Shown here piece by piece: positions 32,857 to 43,792 of a stretch of 64,000 nt of DNA. Origin of the DNA: Pristionchus mayeri. Its lineage: Eukaryota; Nematoda; Chromadorea; Rhabditida; Neodiplogasteridae. The notes under the pieces were generated by a model. It did not search any database, had not been told where the DNA came from, and was given only the letters and a program-made list of their open reading frames with translations. Both the position numbers and the translations under genes were made by a program. Position 1 is the first letter of the stretch. Every line of letters starts with the position of its first letter. The DNA lies in the NCBI GenBank assembly GCA_036245805.1, contig BTRK01000006.1, forward strand, positions 13,176,365-13,240,364. The letters are read 5' to 3'.

Positions 32857-34122
32857 TTAGGCTGAGTAATAAGTTTTGTCCGATTTAGTACCCCCACTTT
32901 GAGCTTATATGGTTTGTTTGTTTCAAATCGCCACAAGTTGTCCTCATGCCAATATATATGGACATGTTTGATCTTTAGAACATTTTGGTTGGGATGGGGC
33001 AACGTTGCCTACTATGGGAGAAATGAATGTCAATTCAACTTTAATTTTTTTACAAAAGTTAAAATTGCCTTTAATGTTGCGATACTTCAAAGATACAATT
33101 TTAGGTCTAAGCTCACAAAGAGTACTAAGAAGCCTAAGACTTGTTCTACCTAGTAGCAAAAAGTGAGAGTAGCTGGATTCGTTATTGCCTTCGTACAGGC
33201 CACTGAATCCGACACACCATTGAAAATAAGAATCATCTCGAAGAAATTCCCTGTTTCGCAGATTGACTGGACTGGTACCTACCTAGGGGCGCTGTTATTA
33301 ATGCCTACAGGACTCTCAATTATGTCGATAGTTAAGAGACCATTTGGCTTTTTCATCTAAAAAAAGTGATGTTGGTTCACCAACTATGTTTCCATTGAAA
33401 TGTTGAAAAATCTGATATTGAGGGTTTTCAGGTAAAACCTATCCCACAAAAAGTACCGATCTCCAAGAGCTTCCTTATTAGTGACCGATAGGGCAAGGAT
33501 TGTTCTTTAGTTTGATCACGAAATAACTGCTCTTCAAGCCACTGCACTATCACATCAATGTCAGACAGTGGAATTTCGATGTTCAAAATTGGACACTTAT
33601 AATCTGAAGAGCACTGTTCATTGATGAAGTGCCGCATACCCTCCTAAAGAAAATTATGGCGTGTACTAGAATTGTAGTTCACATGCATGAATAATTGAAA
33701 TCACAAGACCCATCGGTATAGATACAGTACGCCATAATCGTATCTTGACAAGCCTGATGACAACTCAAACTCTTATTAAGCACTCATCGTTAATAGGCCT
33801 CTCGAGGCTGATCAGTATCAACATCACCAGCGCGATATATGTCAATCATACTTCATTAATGTGGCAAAGATTGGGCGCTATCTCTATTCGCAATGAAATG
33901 CTGATCCTTCAAAAAGTCAGAGTGTTGGTCAACCACATTAAGTTTAGGACATGACTGTATCCGTTTCATTGGTCAGACACATCTATGGTAGCGTGCGCTA
34001 AAGAGAGTATAAACGCCCCTATATATCATGGAAAGGCATAAGCTGATTGGATTACAATGAACGATGTGAGAGGTCAGAATGATTATTAGCCGAAATCGGA
34101 CAAAACTTATTACTCAGCCTGA
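32857..34122. mobile_element. Mariner-type element, copy 2, no intact transposase
   Basis: 1266 bp in TA, with the same orientation and ends as 11325-12591, differing at scattered single bases. It shows the same broken GDVDTD / ERPIND transposase trace near its right end. The high identity of two defective copies suggests mobilisation by a transposase supplied elsewhere, or segmental duplication. Confidence 0.8.
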
Positions 34123-34124
34123 TA

Positions 34125-34982
34125 CAAATGAAGAGCCTTAGGATAAAATGATCAAGTATAAGCGGTTGTTATCATAAAAGATGGGCGAAATTGTCATTGA
34201 TGACGTCAACAGCAGCTTCTGACTACAATTAGATCAGAAGTTCATGGCTAATCATTTTGTCCCCCTCTTTGGAAGCGTGCGATACCGCTCCCTCAATTCC
34301 ACGCACTATCTCGTCTCTCTGACCCTAGCGATAACGAGAAATGAAGTAAGACACATAATGATGGACTCACTAATTGCAGATCACACTATAACAACCCGTT
34401 ATCGAGTCGAAATCGAAGTATTAAAACTACAATTCTTCTCCTATGTCACTGTATCATGAATAATTGTGACGATTAATTGTGACGACTTTCTCTTTTTTTC
34501 TGGTGTATCTCACATGTTGTTATCTTGTTTTTAGGGAGAACAATTAGTTGTTTAAATGTGACTGCTTCTCCAATGATTCACTCCTTTCTATCTCTCACTC
34601 TCTTCCCGTAACCTTCCCGTTCTGTTTTTCTCGACAGATCGATCAGGAAAGAATTTAGTGTGTCTCGATTTCTCTCTATCTCTCTTCATCATAGCAACAT
34701 TCCTTCTCGTCCATTCTCCATTTCGCCATTCATTTTACAAATATAAAATCTGTATAACCCCTCTTCCCATTCTTTTAGGTCGTTTTGAACTATTCCCCCA
34801 CAATTTTTTCGTCGATATTTTTCGCTTCTCGTCTTCCGATGAATTAGACATGTTTGTGTAATGTGCAATTTATGTGTGCAATTTACCAATTACGATCAAT
34901 ATACTCGTGAGCCCATCAGCTACGTTGTTATTATATCTGAATTTCCTCATGTCACACCGCCATATGTTTCTTTCCAGATAGC
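34125..34982. other. Upstream region of the PLA2-like gene
   Basis: CT-rich from about 34560 to 34740 on the plus strand (TCTCACTCTCTTCCC, TTTCTCTCTATCTCTC). This is the pyrimidine-rich counterpart of the blocks upstream of other genes. A TGACGTCA site is near 34200. Overlapping ORFs here are not supported as genes. Confidence 0.4.
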
Positions 34983-36932
34983 ATGCACTCTCGGATGTTG
35001 GCCATGTTTTTCGCTCTCTCATCTTGCTATTCTGGACTAATCAATTTCGCTGGTTATCAGTTGGAGGACATGGCCATGTGCGAACTAGGATGGCCCATCA
35101 GAGACTACGAGTACGCACCCACTCTGATTGGTTTCATCTCTCGAGCAAGAAGAAAACAATTTGAAAATATGTGTATAATTAAATATGTAATAATTGAAGA
35201 TCCTACGGCTGCGCTTGCTCATCGATATACAGATTGGCTGCAGTTGACCCAATCGATGGGTCCGTTACCATCTAATAAAATGAAAACGTGTGATCGACAA
35301 CTTTATGTCGTACATAAAGTAGCAATCTGAAATTAATCATGGTCACGTTGTCATTTGTTTGTCATGGTTACGTTGTCATTTGTTTGTCATTTGTTTTGTG
35401 CAAACATGACATTTTTGCGGAAAGTTACGCTTCAACAAAATTGAAGGGAAAAGGCAGAGATATATGAGAAAATTGGACATATCCAGTATTCATTGGAAGT
35501 GATATTCTGGATTTCTCATTCTTCGCCGTATTTCCCATTTGGGCGATTTTCAGCCAATATTTACGCAATGGGCTTTTCGAAAATGCAAATGCAAAATATT
35601 TCCCGAACAATTTCGCGAATAGATTTGTTTCGAAAATATTAATTTCCAAAAAAAACTAAAAGTTATACCGCCTTTATACTAGATGCTGCGAGAGGCACAA
35701 CGTGTGTTACGATGAATCTCGATCGGTGTGTGGATCCGTCTCCCCCAACTTTGCATACTACTCAAGCAAATGTGAAGGAGCGCCTGGACAGCTGGGGCAG
35801 GCCACGTGCAAAGGTATCCCTTCTTAAGTGTTACGGCAATATTTAAAAAAATCGACTTCTATGCTTTACCATATATAGACTCTGCAAGCTCCGCCCACTC
35901 TGCTCGGACACTTTACCCCGCAAAAGCGAGACAAGCGGAGCACAGTCTTCATTCGCAACCAAATCACTCGATCAAAAAAGAATTGGGAAGCTCTTTTCAT
36001 CCTCTTTCGAATGAGCCTCCGTGACCCTGAAAATTCATCTCTAAGTAGGTCAGAATACAAGTTTTATAGAGCGACTTGATTTAGAAAACTATAAAACTCG
36101 TATGCTGACCTACACAGAAAAGGAATTTCCAGGGACACGGAGGCTCATTCGAAAGAGGATGAAAAGAGCTTCCAAATTCAATTTTGAACGAGTGATTTGG
36201 TTGGGAATGAAGGGTGTGCGTCGTCGAATTTGAAGCGCGCATGGCTAGTGACTCTCACCGCTTCCTCTCCTCCCACTCCCTCCCCTCCCTCCACCCGTCT
36301 CTCACCCGGCGTGACTATAGAGCGCCCCGCCTACGTGAAAGCTCGTTTTCATCACCTGTAGGGTTCGGCGAAGCCCTACCCGATCGTTTAGAGAATTGAA
36401 ACGGCAAAGGAGAAATAGGCTCCGCCCCTCTTTCTCTCGGCTCGCTTTTTGGGCGCTTCACGTTATGATCAATTCACAGACATTTTGGGTCATAACTTGG
36501 CTCAAACATTAGATATCAACCTAATTCAAAATGCATGGTCATATTTAGCCCCATACGAACGCATTAACAACACAATTAGACCAGTGTGACGATTTCGAGT
36601 AACCACCTTGTGGTCCCTAACCATATATCCGATAATCAGAATTTATGAGGACCACTTCAGGATTTTTTTCGCGTATTTTGGTCATTTTTCACATATGTTA
36701 CGTTCTCTGATGGACGATCTCTTAAAGAATTCGAACAGGAATTCGAACAGATAATGAAAAACCGAATTCAGATAGCATCCGCTCATGTGCCGGCTTCGTG
36801 TGCTATTGCGATAAGTCGCTGATTGACTGCTTGAAAGTGAGTATCTCTCCTCTCCCTTCCAATCTCTCCTTCCAGAAGTATCCCCGTCCCCAGGAGGGAA
36901 GAATTCCCAAGTGTCAACTAACTGCAGCTTAG
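34983..36932 (+). CDS. Secreted phospholipase A2-like protein, probably non-catalytic
   Basis: Five exons keep frame over 441 nt, 146 residues: 34983-35110, 35200-35259, 35683-35813, 36772-36836 and 36876-36932. A hydrophobic leader (MLAMFFALSSCYSGLINFAG) precedes LEDMAMCELGWPIRDY. Then come YGCACSS at the calcium-loop position, DPIDG, CCERHNVCYDE (the PLA2 histidine signature CCxxHxxC), further Cys-rich sequence, CYCDKSLIDCLK (the CxCD segment) and KYPRP...CQLTAA at the end, as in animal secretory PLA2s. Known PLA2 enzymes need His-Asp (H48-D49) and a GCYCGxGG calcium loop. Here the residue after His is Asn and the loop lacks the glycines, so calcium binding and lipase activity are doubtful. 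It may act as a binding protein. A 267-bp palindrome sits in the third intron. Confidence 0.75.
35947..36213. repeat. Palindrome in an intron of the PLA2-like gene
   Basis: The arms pair from CAACCAAATCACTCGA (about 35957) to its complement near 36205, and include CGAATGAGCCTCCGTG and GGTCAGAATACAAGTTTTATAG. The centre is near 36085. No target duplication was identified. Confidence 0.7.
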
Positions 36933-37373
36933 CATACAAATATCAATCATGAGGCCTAATTATCGATTTTGTACTGTCACAAATACACGGTCAATGCATA
37001 AAAGGTTGTCAGTACAAAATCAAAAACACTATGAATGAACCCGATATTTACATGAGTCGTGCGTTATGAGACGTTGCTTGTCGTCATTGAAAATTCACAT
37101 GATGTGTAATTATGAAAAATTTATTTCACGATTTGAGCAAAGAAAATGTTTCGTACCCCCTTCTCGTCATCTCGTTATGTCTAATACATTAGTGGGGAAG
37201 AATTACCGTATCCTAACGTACTTCTACAATATCCTCCTCCTTCATTGTTCGATTCTCGAGCTACGTCATAATAATCTCACATTTTCACACTAGATCACTC
37301 ACTCTAGTTCGTTCGATGTAGATGGTATACATCGGGTTTCGAATTTTTAACCCTTTCCGATGATATCCTCTAC
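36933..37373. other. Intergenic, no gene seen
   Basis: This follows the PLA2-like stop. The short ORF at 37066-37293 has no recognisable features. Confidence 0.35.
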
Positions 37374-37756
37374 GGGGGGGGGGGGCGACAAAAGCAAAAC
37401 GACCAAAAGCACAACTCCACGCCGTTCGCTTGGCAGAAGGACTAGCAACGTGGGAGTTGTTGCATTGTTACTAGTATGAGCTCCCCTACATTTTCATATA
37501 TAAATCTTATTACCAGGCGATATTGAGTTGCAACGTATAGGGATTCATGAAAATTAATAAACCATGAACCCCTATACGTTGATTTGGTGTGAAACTCAAG
37601 ATCCCCTGGCAGCAAAATTTATATATGCACATGTAGGGTAGCGCATACTGGTAAAAATGAAACAACTCCCAAGTTGCTAGACCAACTCCCCATCGAACGG
37701 CGTTGAGTTGTGCTTTTGGTCGTTTTGCTTTTGTCCGCCCCCCCCCCCCTCTACGG
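37374..37756. repeat. Fold-back element with long G and C runs at its ends
   Basis: Begins with about 14 G and ends with about 14 C, flanked by CTCTAC. Next inward, GACAAAAGCAAAACGACC and AAAAGCACAACTC are followed by CGCCGTTCG and their complements on the right. Arms are about 180 bp, centred near 37560 (ATGAACCCCTATACGTTG inverted repeat). No coding capacity. Confidence 0.8.
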
Positions 37757-39044
37757 TGACATATGGCTAGCCGACAACATATCGCCCATCCTTGTTGTAT
37801 TTGAGGTACTGTATCCTACCGTATCTCTCTATCCAGAATTACTATCAGTAGCTGCGAATTCACTCTCGAACACTCTCTCGTCAATGTCGTACTTTCTTCG
37901 ATGAATTGAATATACTGGAGACGGTCCAACCTCTAGCACACTGATATCTTTTCGATGTGATGATGGGGGATGGTTTTTATTTACCGCACGGATCATCGTG
38001 CACTAATTTGATCGTTGATATCGACAGCCCTGCCCACCCACTCCTTGTACCAAATGGACAGACAGCCCGGCACTTTTTGGATAGTTGGTCCACTCCCAAT
38101 TTCCCCTACCATTTCTCATCCCCTCCCCATTTCAATGACCGAAAATCAGGGAAACATTCCCAGAAATGAATGAGGCATAAGAGGAAGTGAGAGGGGGTGG
38201 ACCAATTATCCAAGAAGTGCCAATCGGATGGAGGAGAGGAGATGTACCCTTGAATACCAGAGGGAAAGATCCCGCCCCTTCTGATCGTTAATCTATTCTT
38301 CTCGTCCTCACATGAGATGAAGTGGTGTAGGGGTCTATTACGCGCCATCGGTCGTGACGCTGTCTCCGCATCATCAAGGAACCCACCCATGGGGATAATT
38401 GTTAGTCATGATTAGATCACTTCGGACTGCATGCAGTCAAATTTGCACTGGCCAAGCAGTGTTCTCCTGCAAACCAAGTCTCTAAATATTTTCCTTTTCT
38501 GACGTGCGCATCGTTCTTTCCTACTTCCTAGCATTTCCTTATCCCAGTATTGATACCTTCTTCTTCCGAGTATTCTTTCACGTAATCCTATAATCCATTG
38601 AATTCCGCCTTGCCAGCCGCACCTTGGCACTAGTGTTTGTTCCTGATACGAGGGAAGCGTGATCACGACAAGAGTGATAAATATCTTCCCTGTGTAAATT
38701 CTAAGCCGGCCGTTTTTGCTCTCATTTAGATCGATATTTCGATAAAAAATCGGCATAATTTCGTTGTTTAAATGAAAACGATTGTGCAAGATTTACATTT
38801 TTAGGGAACATGGACATGAAAGATCAAAATGAAATACGGATTTCGTTTATTTATAATGAAATAACATGAATTAGTAACCTTACTATCTATATGGAACTGC
38901 TAGAAGTCTACGAATCGAACCTAGTGCTGAGGTCTACGAGAGTCGGACTTGATATCGGAGAAGGGTGTGTTGCGAGAGACAATAATCGTTAATATTGTAC
39001 AAAATTCGACTATACTATAATCAATCTGTTAAGGCCGTGGATGC
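37757..39044. other. Intergenic with one duplicated segment
   Basis: 38470-38740 matches 32440-32700 (see that entry). A GTGGACCA-type inverted repeat lies around 38080-38240 (TTTTTGGATAGTTGGTCCAC and AGTGAGAGGGGGTGGACC). No supported gene. Confidence 0.4.
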
Positions 39045-41772
39045 TTACGGCACGTAAGTGGGTGGAGGAGCGTTTTTCTCCTTGATTTTATATATTATTT
39101 TGACCTCTGTAGGTTGCGACTGATCCAGCGGCTCCATTTCAGCAGCGAATGTAGGAATGTGGCCATTTTGGGCGTTGTCTGAATGAATATTGTTTGTTTT
39201 TTTTCTTCATAAATTATAGTGATACGTTAGACTTTCAACTTCTAAATACGAGACGCTTACTTTTCTTTTTCCTGTAGATGAAATATCCGATGCATATGGA
39301 TCCTGCGCAGCAAAGTATCACAGGAATACCAACGACGAAGAGGAGACTGGAAAAATGTTGGTTTCAATGGGCCTTTCAACCCTTTCGTATTGATTCATTT
39401 TGAAGGATAATCTAATCAACCCTTTATGAATCTTTTTAAGAGAACGTGTTGTGAACTCACGATAATTTCTCAACAAACCGGGTGCTATGGCCTCTTTTTG
39501 TAATAACATATAAAATGACGATCATTAAAAAATCACCCAAATCCGAATACGAATGCAAGCACGCAGCACGCGGCCACACCAGCACAGGCGAGAACGCTGG
39601 AAATGATAATGTAGTTTTTTTAACTTCTTGTCGTTGTCAGTTTATAGTTTTATTTTCCAGAACAGTCTGGGACCGACAACTGTATTTATATATGTTCTGA
39701 CTATAATTTGAGCAACATAAACAAAAATTACCCCAAGATGAAGATTGGGATGCAGATTGGGTTTGAGAGATCGGTTCCTCCAATGATTGACAATTAAACA
39801 AAAATAATTGAAAACAATAAAAATGTTAAATAGGAGTACAATTTTAAAGTTCGACGATGAACGATCTGTTAAACACTGCTTTTATGGTTATCAGTTATGG
39901 AGCGAGGGAACCGAGTGAAACGGCTTACCAAGCTGACTCACGTGGCCTTATCACAATCTCGCTCCAAATATGTTCAGTTCCGTGATTGTGGAAAACACAT
40001 TCGCTACGGGTTAAGATGCAGTGTGATGAAGAGTTATTGAGTAAGCGATGACACATTAAAAAGATCCGCATCCAAGCATCTTCCTATCGGTTCTAAATAA
40101 ACCATCTGAGATCCGTCGGATGAGAACCTCATACCCTTCCCTAGTATTTTCGCAGAAGATGTTTTGGTAATGTGGAAACTTAATGCGAAAATACTTGAAA
40201 CGGGTATGTTCTCAACCGATACCGTCCCCATCCCAAGCCCTGATGTAAACAATGCTCTCCGAATGAGATGAATTTTTCATTACCCGTATTCAGAAAAAAA
40301 AACATGAATTTCATTGAGCACACACATAACACATAACACATAACAGGAAAGGGCTACAACTCAATTGGCAGCGGGAACATATCTCGTTATTCTTTTTTTT
40401 TTTAATTTGAGAAACCGAAACGTTTATTCATCTTTAAACACAAATTATTTCAAAAATGAATGACCCCTGCAACAAATGGAGTCGTTTATCCACGAGTAAC
40501 GTTGTGAGGGCATGAAAACAATCGAATCACGAAAAAAATTAGTAGCTCATGTGGAGTTCTCGATACAGAATTCATCGAACACCACTATATCTCATTCTTC
40601 AGTTTTTTCAGCCTTTCTCTTCTTGCTTATCTCTGAAATTCAAATCGTCACTCATGCGAAATTAATGATCAGAAAAGTCATACTATATTTTATTTTCCCA
40701 ATGCAATCAATCGCATTGAAACCATCAGTGCCAAAATCGCAAATATGCTGAAATTTAAGTTTACATCGTAAGCTTCAGAGAATATCGCTTACCTCTCTCG
40801 TATTTTTGTGTACGTTGTGCAACATTCCCAACCACAGCATACTGTGTCTGCAGGGCACATCCATGCGAAATGAGTGAGTCTTAACAGTAATTATCTTAAA
40901 CTTTCAGGTAAAGCGGTACAATTATATTATTATGTTAAAAATCGGCATACTCTTTACTTTTTGACGATTTGAACTGGAAGGACTCGATGTAAGGGCAGCC
41001 GCTCATTGGAACTTCGCATCTGAATAGAGTATTCAAGTATATTTAAATTTAACCGAAAAACAAATATTTTCACTAAAATGATTATTTACACACCTACTCA
41101 TCGCTGTTCTGTTACATAACGAAATTGTTCGATTGTCATTCGAGAGTTGGTATTCGATACACTCTGATGAGTTCACGGGAAGCGCATCTGTACCCCAAAA
41201 ATACGCCAAATTGCGCGCGTTGAGTCTGAAAACACAATAAGTGGGATTTTAAGGAAATACCACTCACACAAACGGTTTCCAGTCCTCCATTACGAACAAC
41301 TCGATCATGCTAGTCTTTTCACTGAGAATAGCCTACAACTTGAAGACAATAGCAAACATAGTTGCGAATATACCTTCTGTTGCGCGTTCACAGTGAATAT
41401 TGAAGCGAAAGATCCGTTCGTGAAAAGGGACAAATAGACGAGTGAACTGTCGACGGTAGGCTTTGTTGTCCAAGAATCATCAGACCCGTTACCTCTCAAA
41501 ATGCAATTGTTGTTGGTATCCGCAACAGTGCTGAAGCAGAATAAACGAAAGGTGAAGGCGTACCGGAAATATAATGTCGTAATAAACTCCCTCATGTTGG
41601 TAATTAGCGATTTCACAGATGATGCAGCTGTCTCGGATATGGTACCAGTGACCGCTAAAACAAAATACGTGTTCTCATTTATGTCTAGATCAAACAGTTG
41701 ATTAAGCTCACATTCAGCGTTGGAAAAATTACTACCCAGGAATAGCAGTAACAATATGTATACATTTCCCAT
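39045..41772 (-). CDS. CX-module protein with two predicted membrane segments and PPPTY tail (copy G)
   Basis: Long first exon 41772 to about 41375: signal peptide MGNVYILLLLFLGSNFSNA, then AVTGTISETAASSVKS and TVDSSLVYLSLFTNGSF. Further exons near 41330-41280 (SMIELFVMEDWKPFV), 41226-41100 (NLAYFWGTDALPV), 41022-40955 (CEVPMSGCPYIESFQF) and 40880-40795 (CPADTVCCGWECC). Downstream a Ser/Gln-rich exon (EEPISQTQSASQSSSWG, about 39780-39732) joins in frame to VLACAGVAACCVLAFVFG (about 39600-39545) and LLFVVGIPVILCCAG, then IYRKKK (about 39350-39263). The tail is APPPTYVP with the stop at 39045-39047. The 0.9-kb gap between CX and tail exons holds repeat debris, so the two halves could be separate genes. 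The tail matches copies D and E in carrying PPxY. Confidence 0.6.
40105..40215. repeat. Remnant of the GGATGAGAACC MITE
   Basis: ATCCGTCGGATGAGAACC at the left and GTATGTTCTCAACCGATAC at the right flank a short inverted core (CATACCCTTCCCTAGTATT / AATACTTGAAACGGGTATG). The terminal GGCACTA is lost. It lies within the long intron of copy G. Confidence 0.4.
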
Positions 41773-42615
41773 TGTTCTGAAAAAGACGACATTTTACAAG
41801 TAATAGGATCGGTATTAATTAGAAGAAAATCATAGCGAGCGAGTCACTGCAATCGTTATTCTGGTCAGATACTTAGAAATTCACGCACATGATCAGTAGC
41901 TAACAGATGAAGGAGATAGGGTGTAACATCGAAATACGAGGGAGAACGAGAGTGAACAGGGAGAGGGAGAGGGAAGCGAGGGTGATCGCGCGCGAGACTC
42001 TTGCGCAATTAGACTCGCTGACCCCGAGCAGGAATCGCGCCAAAAATGAGAAGGAGGAGGTGAGGAGGAGGACAGATAGAGCGGCATGGACAGGGAGGTA
42101 ACGGTGAGGTCGGAGAGGAATGGGATGGATTACAAGGCAGGAATCGATCGATCGGATCAGACATGTGTCTGGTAGTTCTTAAGTAAAAAGCAAACAACCA
42201 AATAAGTGCCTAGATGTGTGAGCATTGCAACCCGAGTAAGAATACCGGTACATTTGGAATGAAGAAATTTTATACATTACGCTTTCAGAGTACTGCCAAG
42301 AAACACGCATTAGTAAGGCACGTGTATTCACTTTATCTATTTATCAATATAGCGGATCGGCGATCGTATATCGAGGCACATACAATTTAGATATGATATC
42401 CGTATCCGTCTAATCGTCTTAGACGACGACGAATGCAGTCGCGCTGCTTCGCGGTGCAGGTTGTACCCTTCCCATCATGTCGCATGCAACCACTGTAAAT
42501 TCTTCTGATAGGAATATACGACAACTTTGAGAAGAGAGTATTGAAAACCCTCACATAAATACAACAAGATAATCGTCATGCATACTGCAAATAAACATGT
42601 AAATTCTCTATTCTA
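41773..42615. other. Upstream region of copy G; divergence point of the two cluster arms
   Basis: A purine-rich tract at about 41935-42115 (GAGAACGAGAGTGAACAGGG, AGGAGGAGGTGAGG) corresponds in position to the upstream blocks of other minus-strand copies. CX copies switch from minus to plus strand just to the right. No gene is supported. Confidence 0.45.
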
Positions 42616-43010
42616 GCGCTCGTGATGGGCGGTCGTCCCTGACCCCGCTCTTTTCCGACCTAGTTTGGGGAATCCTCTCCCGTCAGCTTGGGCAACCCGG
42701 AGAGTATCGCCTACTTGGTACACTTCAAGAGGAGGAGCACGGACGGATTCCCATCGTCTCGAGTGATCTACCGTCAAGAAAGCCTCGCTCAAGTCTGCGT
42801 TGTGAGTTCCTAACCGGCGCAAGTCAGGTGTTCGGCGGCAGGATGATCTACTTCGATGCTCAACGGAGATCCGTCACGATCGTCCCTACAGTTGACCAGA
42901 GAAGCCAAAGAAGATCCCATCCATTGACCTAACGACGCTCTGATACCGAAGATCCCAATTCCATCCACACCGAAGTCACCCTCCTGCAGGACCATTGTGC
43001 CTGACGTCAG
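42616..43010 (-). mobile_element. GC-rich, retroelement-like fragment
   Basis: Locally higher GC than its surroundings. The minus strand reads VYQVGDTLRVAQADGRG followed by FPKLGRKRAG, reminiscent of the C-terminal region of LTR-retrotransposon integrases (VGDxVxV...KLGxKxxG). An upstream peptide in another frame (DRDGSPLSIEVDHP) suggests a frameshift near 42815. It abuts the first recognisable exon of CX copy H. Assignment is tentative. Confidence 0.3.
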
Positions 43011-43029
43011 GATAAATATGAAATATATA

Positions 43030-43792
43030 TGAAATATGTGGGGAATGGAAGTATAGCGTACTTCTGGGACAGCAGTCATCTGCCCTCATCGGAATCAATT
43101 GACCTCACGTCATCGAACGATAAGAGAATCGTGTCATTCTGTAACAGAACCGCCATGGACAGGTGCTGCAATCCCGCTCCTGATAATTTTCGAAATGAAA
43201 ATGAGGTGTTCAATTTAGATGCGCAGCTCCAATCGATCATTTTCCTCACATATCTCCGTACATTTTCATGTCAACGGAACGGAAGCAGTTAGTAAAGTTA
43301 TTTTTTTGAAACGTTTGGAACGATTTCAGGCTAACGCATTTTGCCTGGGTTTGCCCGCAAGGATCAGTATGCTGCGCGTGGGAGTGCTGTGAAGAGAACT
43401 CCAGCGGCAGCTCGTGGTGGGTATCATTAAGATGCTTTATGATGACAATTCCGGAATATTGCTTTCAATTATGGTACATTCAGAACGATATTGCAAACAT
43501 GACTGAAGATAAATAGTGATATTCCATGCTGAGCGCGCTTGTGCATTTTGCTATCTTCGCCGGGGTAATTGGATTAGCCGCGCTGGCTAAAGTGGCAGGT
43601 ATAGCTAACATTTTCTCATTTTATAAGTCATAATTTTCAGACATGAACAATTGGGGAGTGATAACATGCTCATCAAGCTCGTTTCCGTCGTTTCCGTCAT
43701 TCAACTTCTTCCGGAAACTTCCCTCCTTCACAGTTCTTCGGGAAACGCCTTCAGAACTATCACTAGGACAGCCTCTAGAATCCTGTATCTAG
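43030..43792 (+). CDS. CX-module membrane protein, 5' part missing (copy H)
   Basis: Exons: about 43034-43160 (GNGSIAYFWDSSHLP to CNRTAMDR), about 43228-43297 (CAAPIDHFPHISPYIF), about 43330-43420 (LTHFAWVCPQGSVCCAWECC), a membrane exon at about 43526-43599 (ALVHFAIFAGVIGLAAL), and a last exon from about 43642 with a repeated SFPSFPSFNFF stretch ending LGQPLESCI at the stop at 43790. Signal peptide and beta exons are absent; the retroelement-like fragment lies directly upstream. The tail (FFRKLPSFTVLRETPSE) closely resembles that of copy I (IFWKRQSFTALKEIPSE). The frame is open through all surviving exons. Confidence 0.6.

Noticed and set aside
34983..35330. 115-codon ORF read as one exon
   Set aside because: Only its first 128 bases are coding; a GTACGC donor at 35111 joins to a second exon in another frame that restores the PLA2 YGC...DPIDG order.
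37710..37904. Plus-strand ORF after the C run
   Set aside because: Its first half lies in the fold-back element and the rest has no splice or domain evidence.
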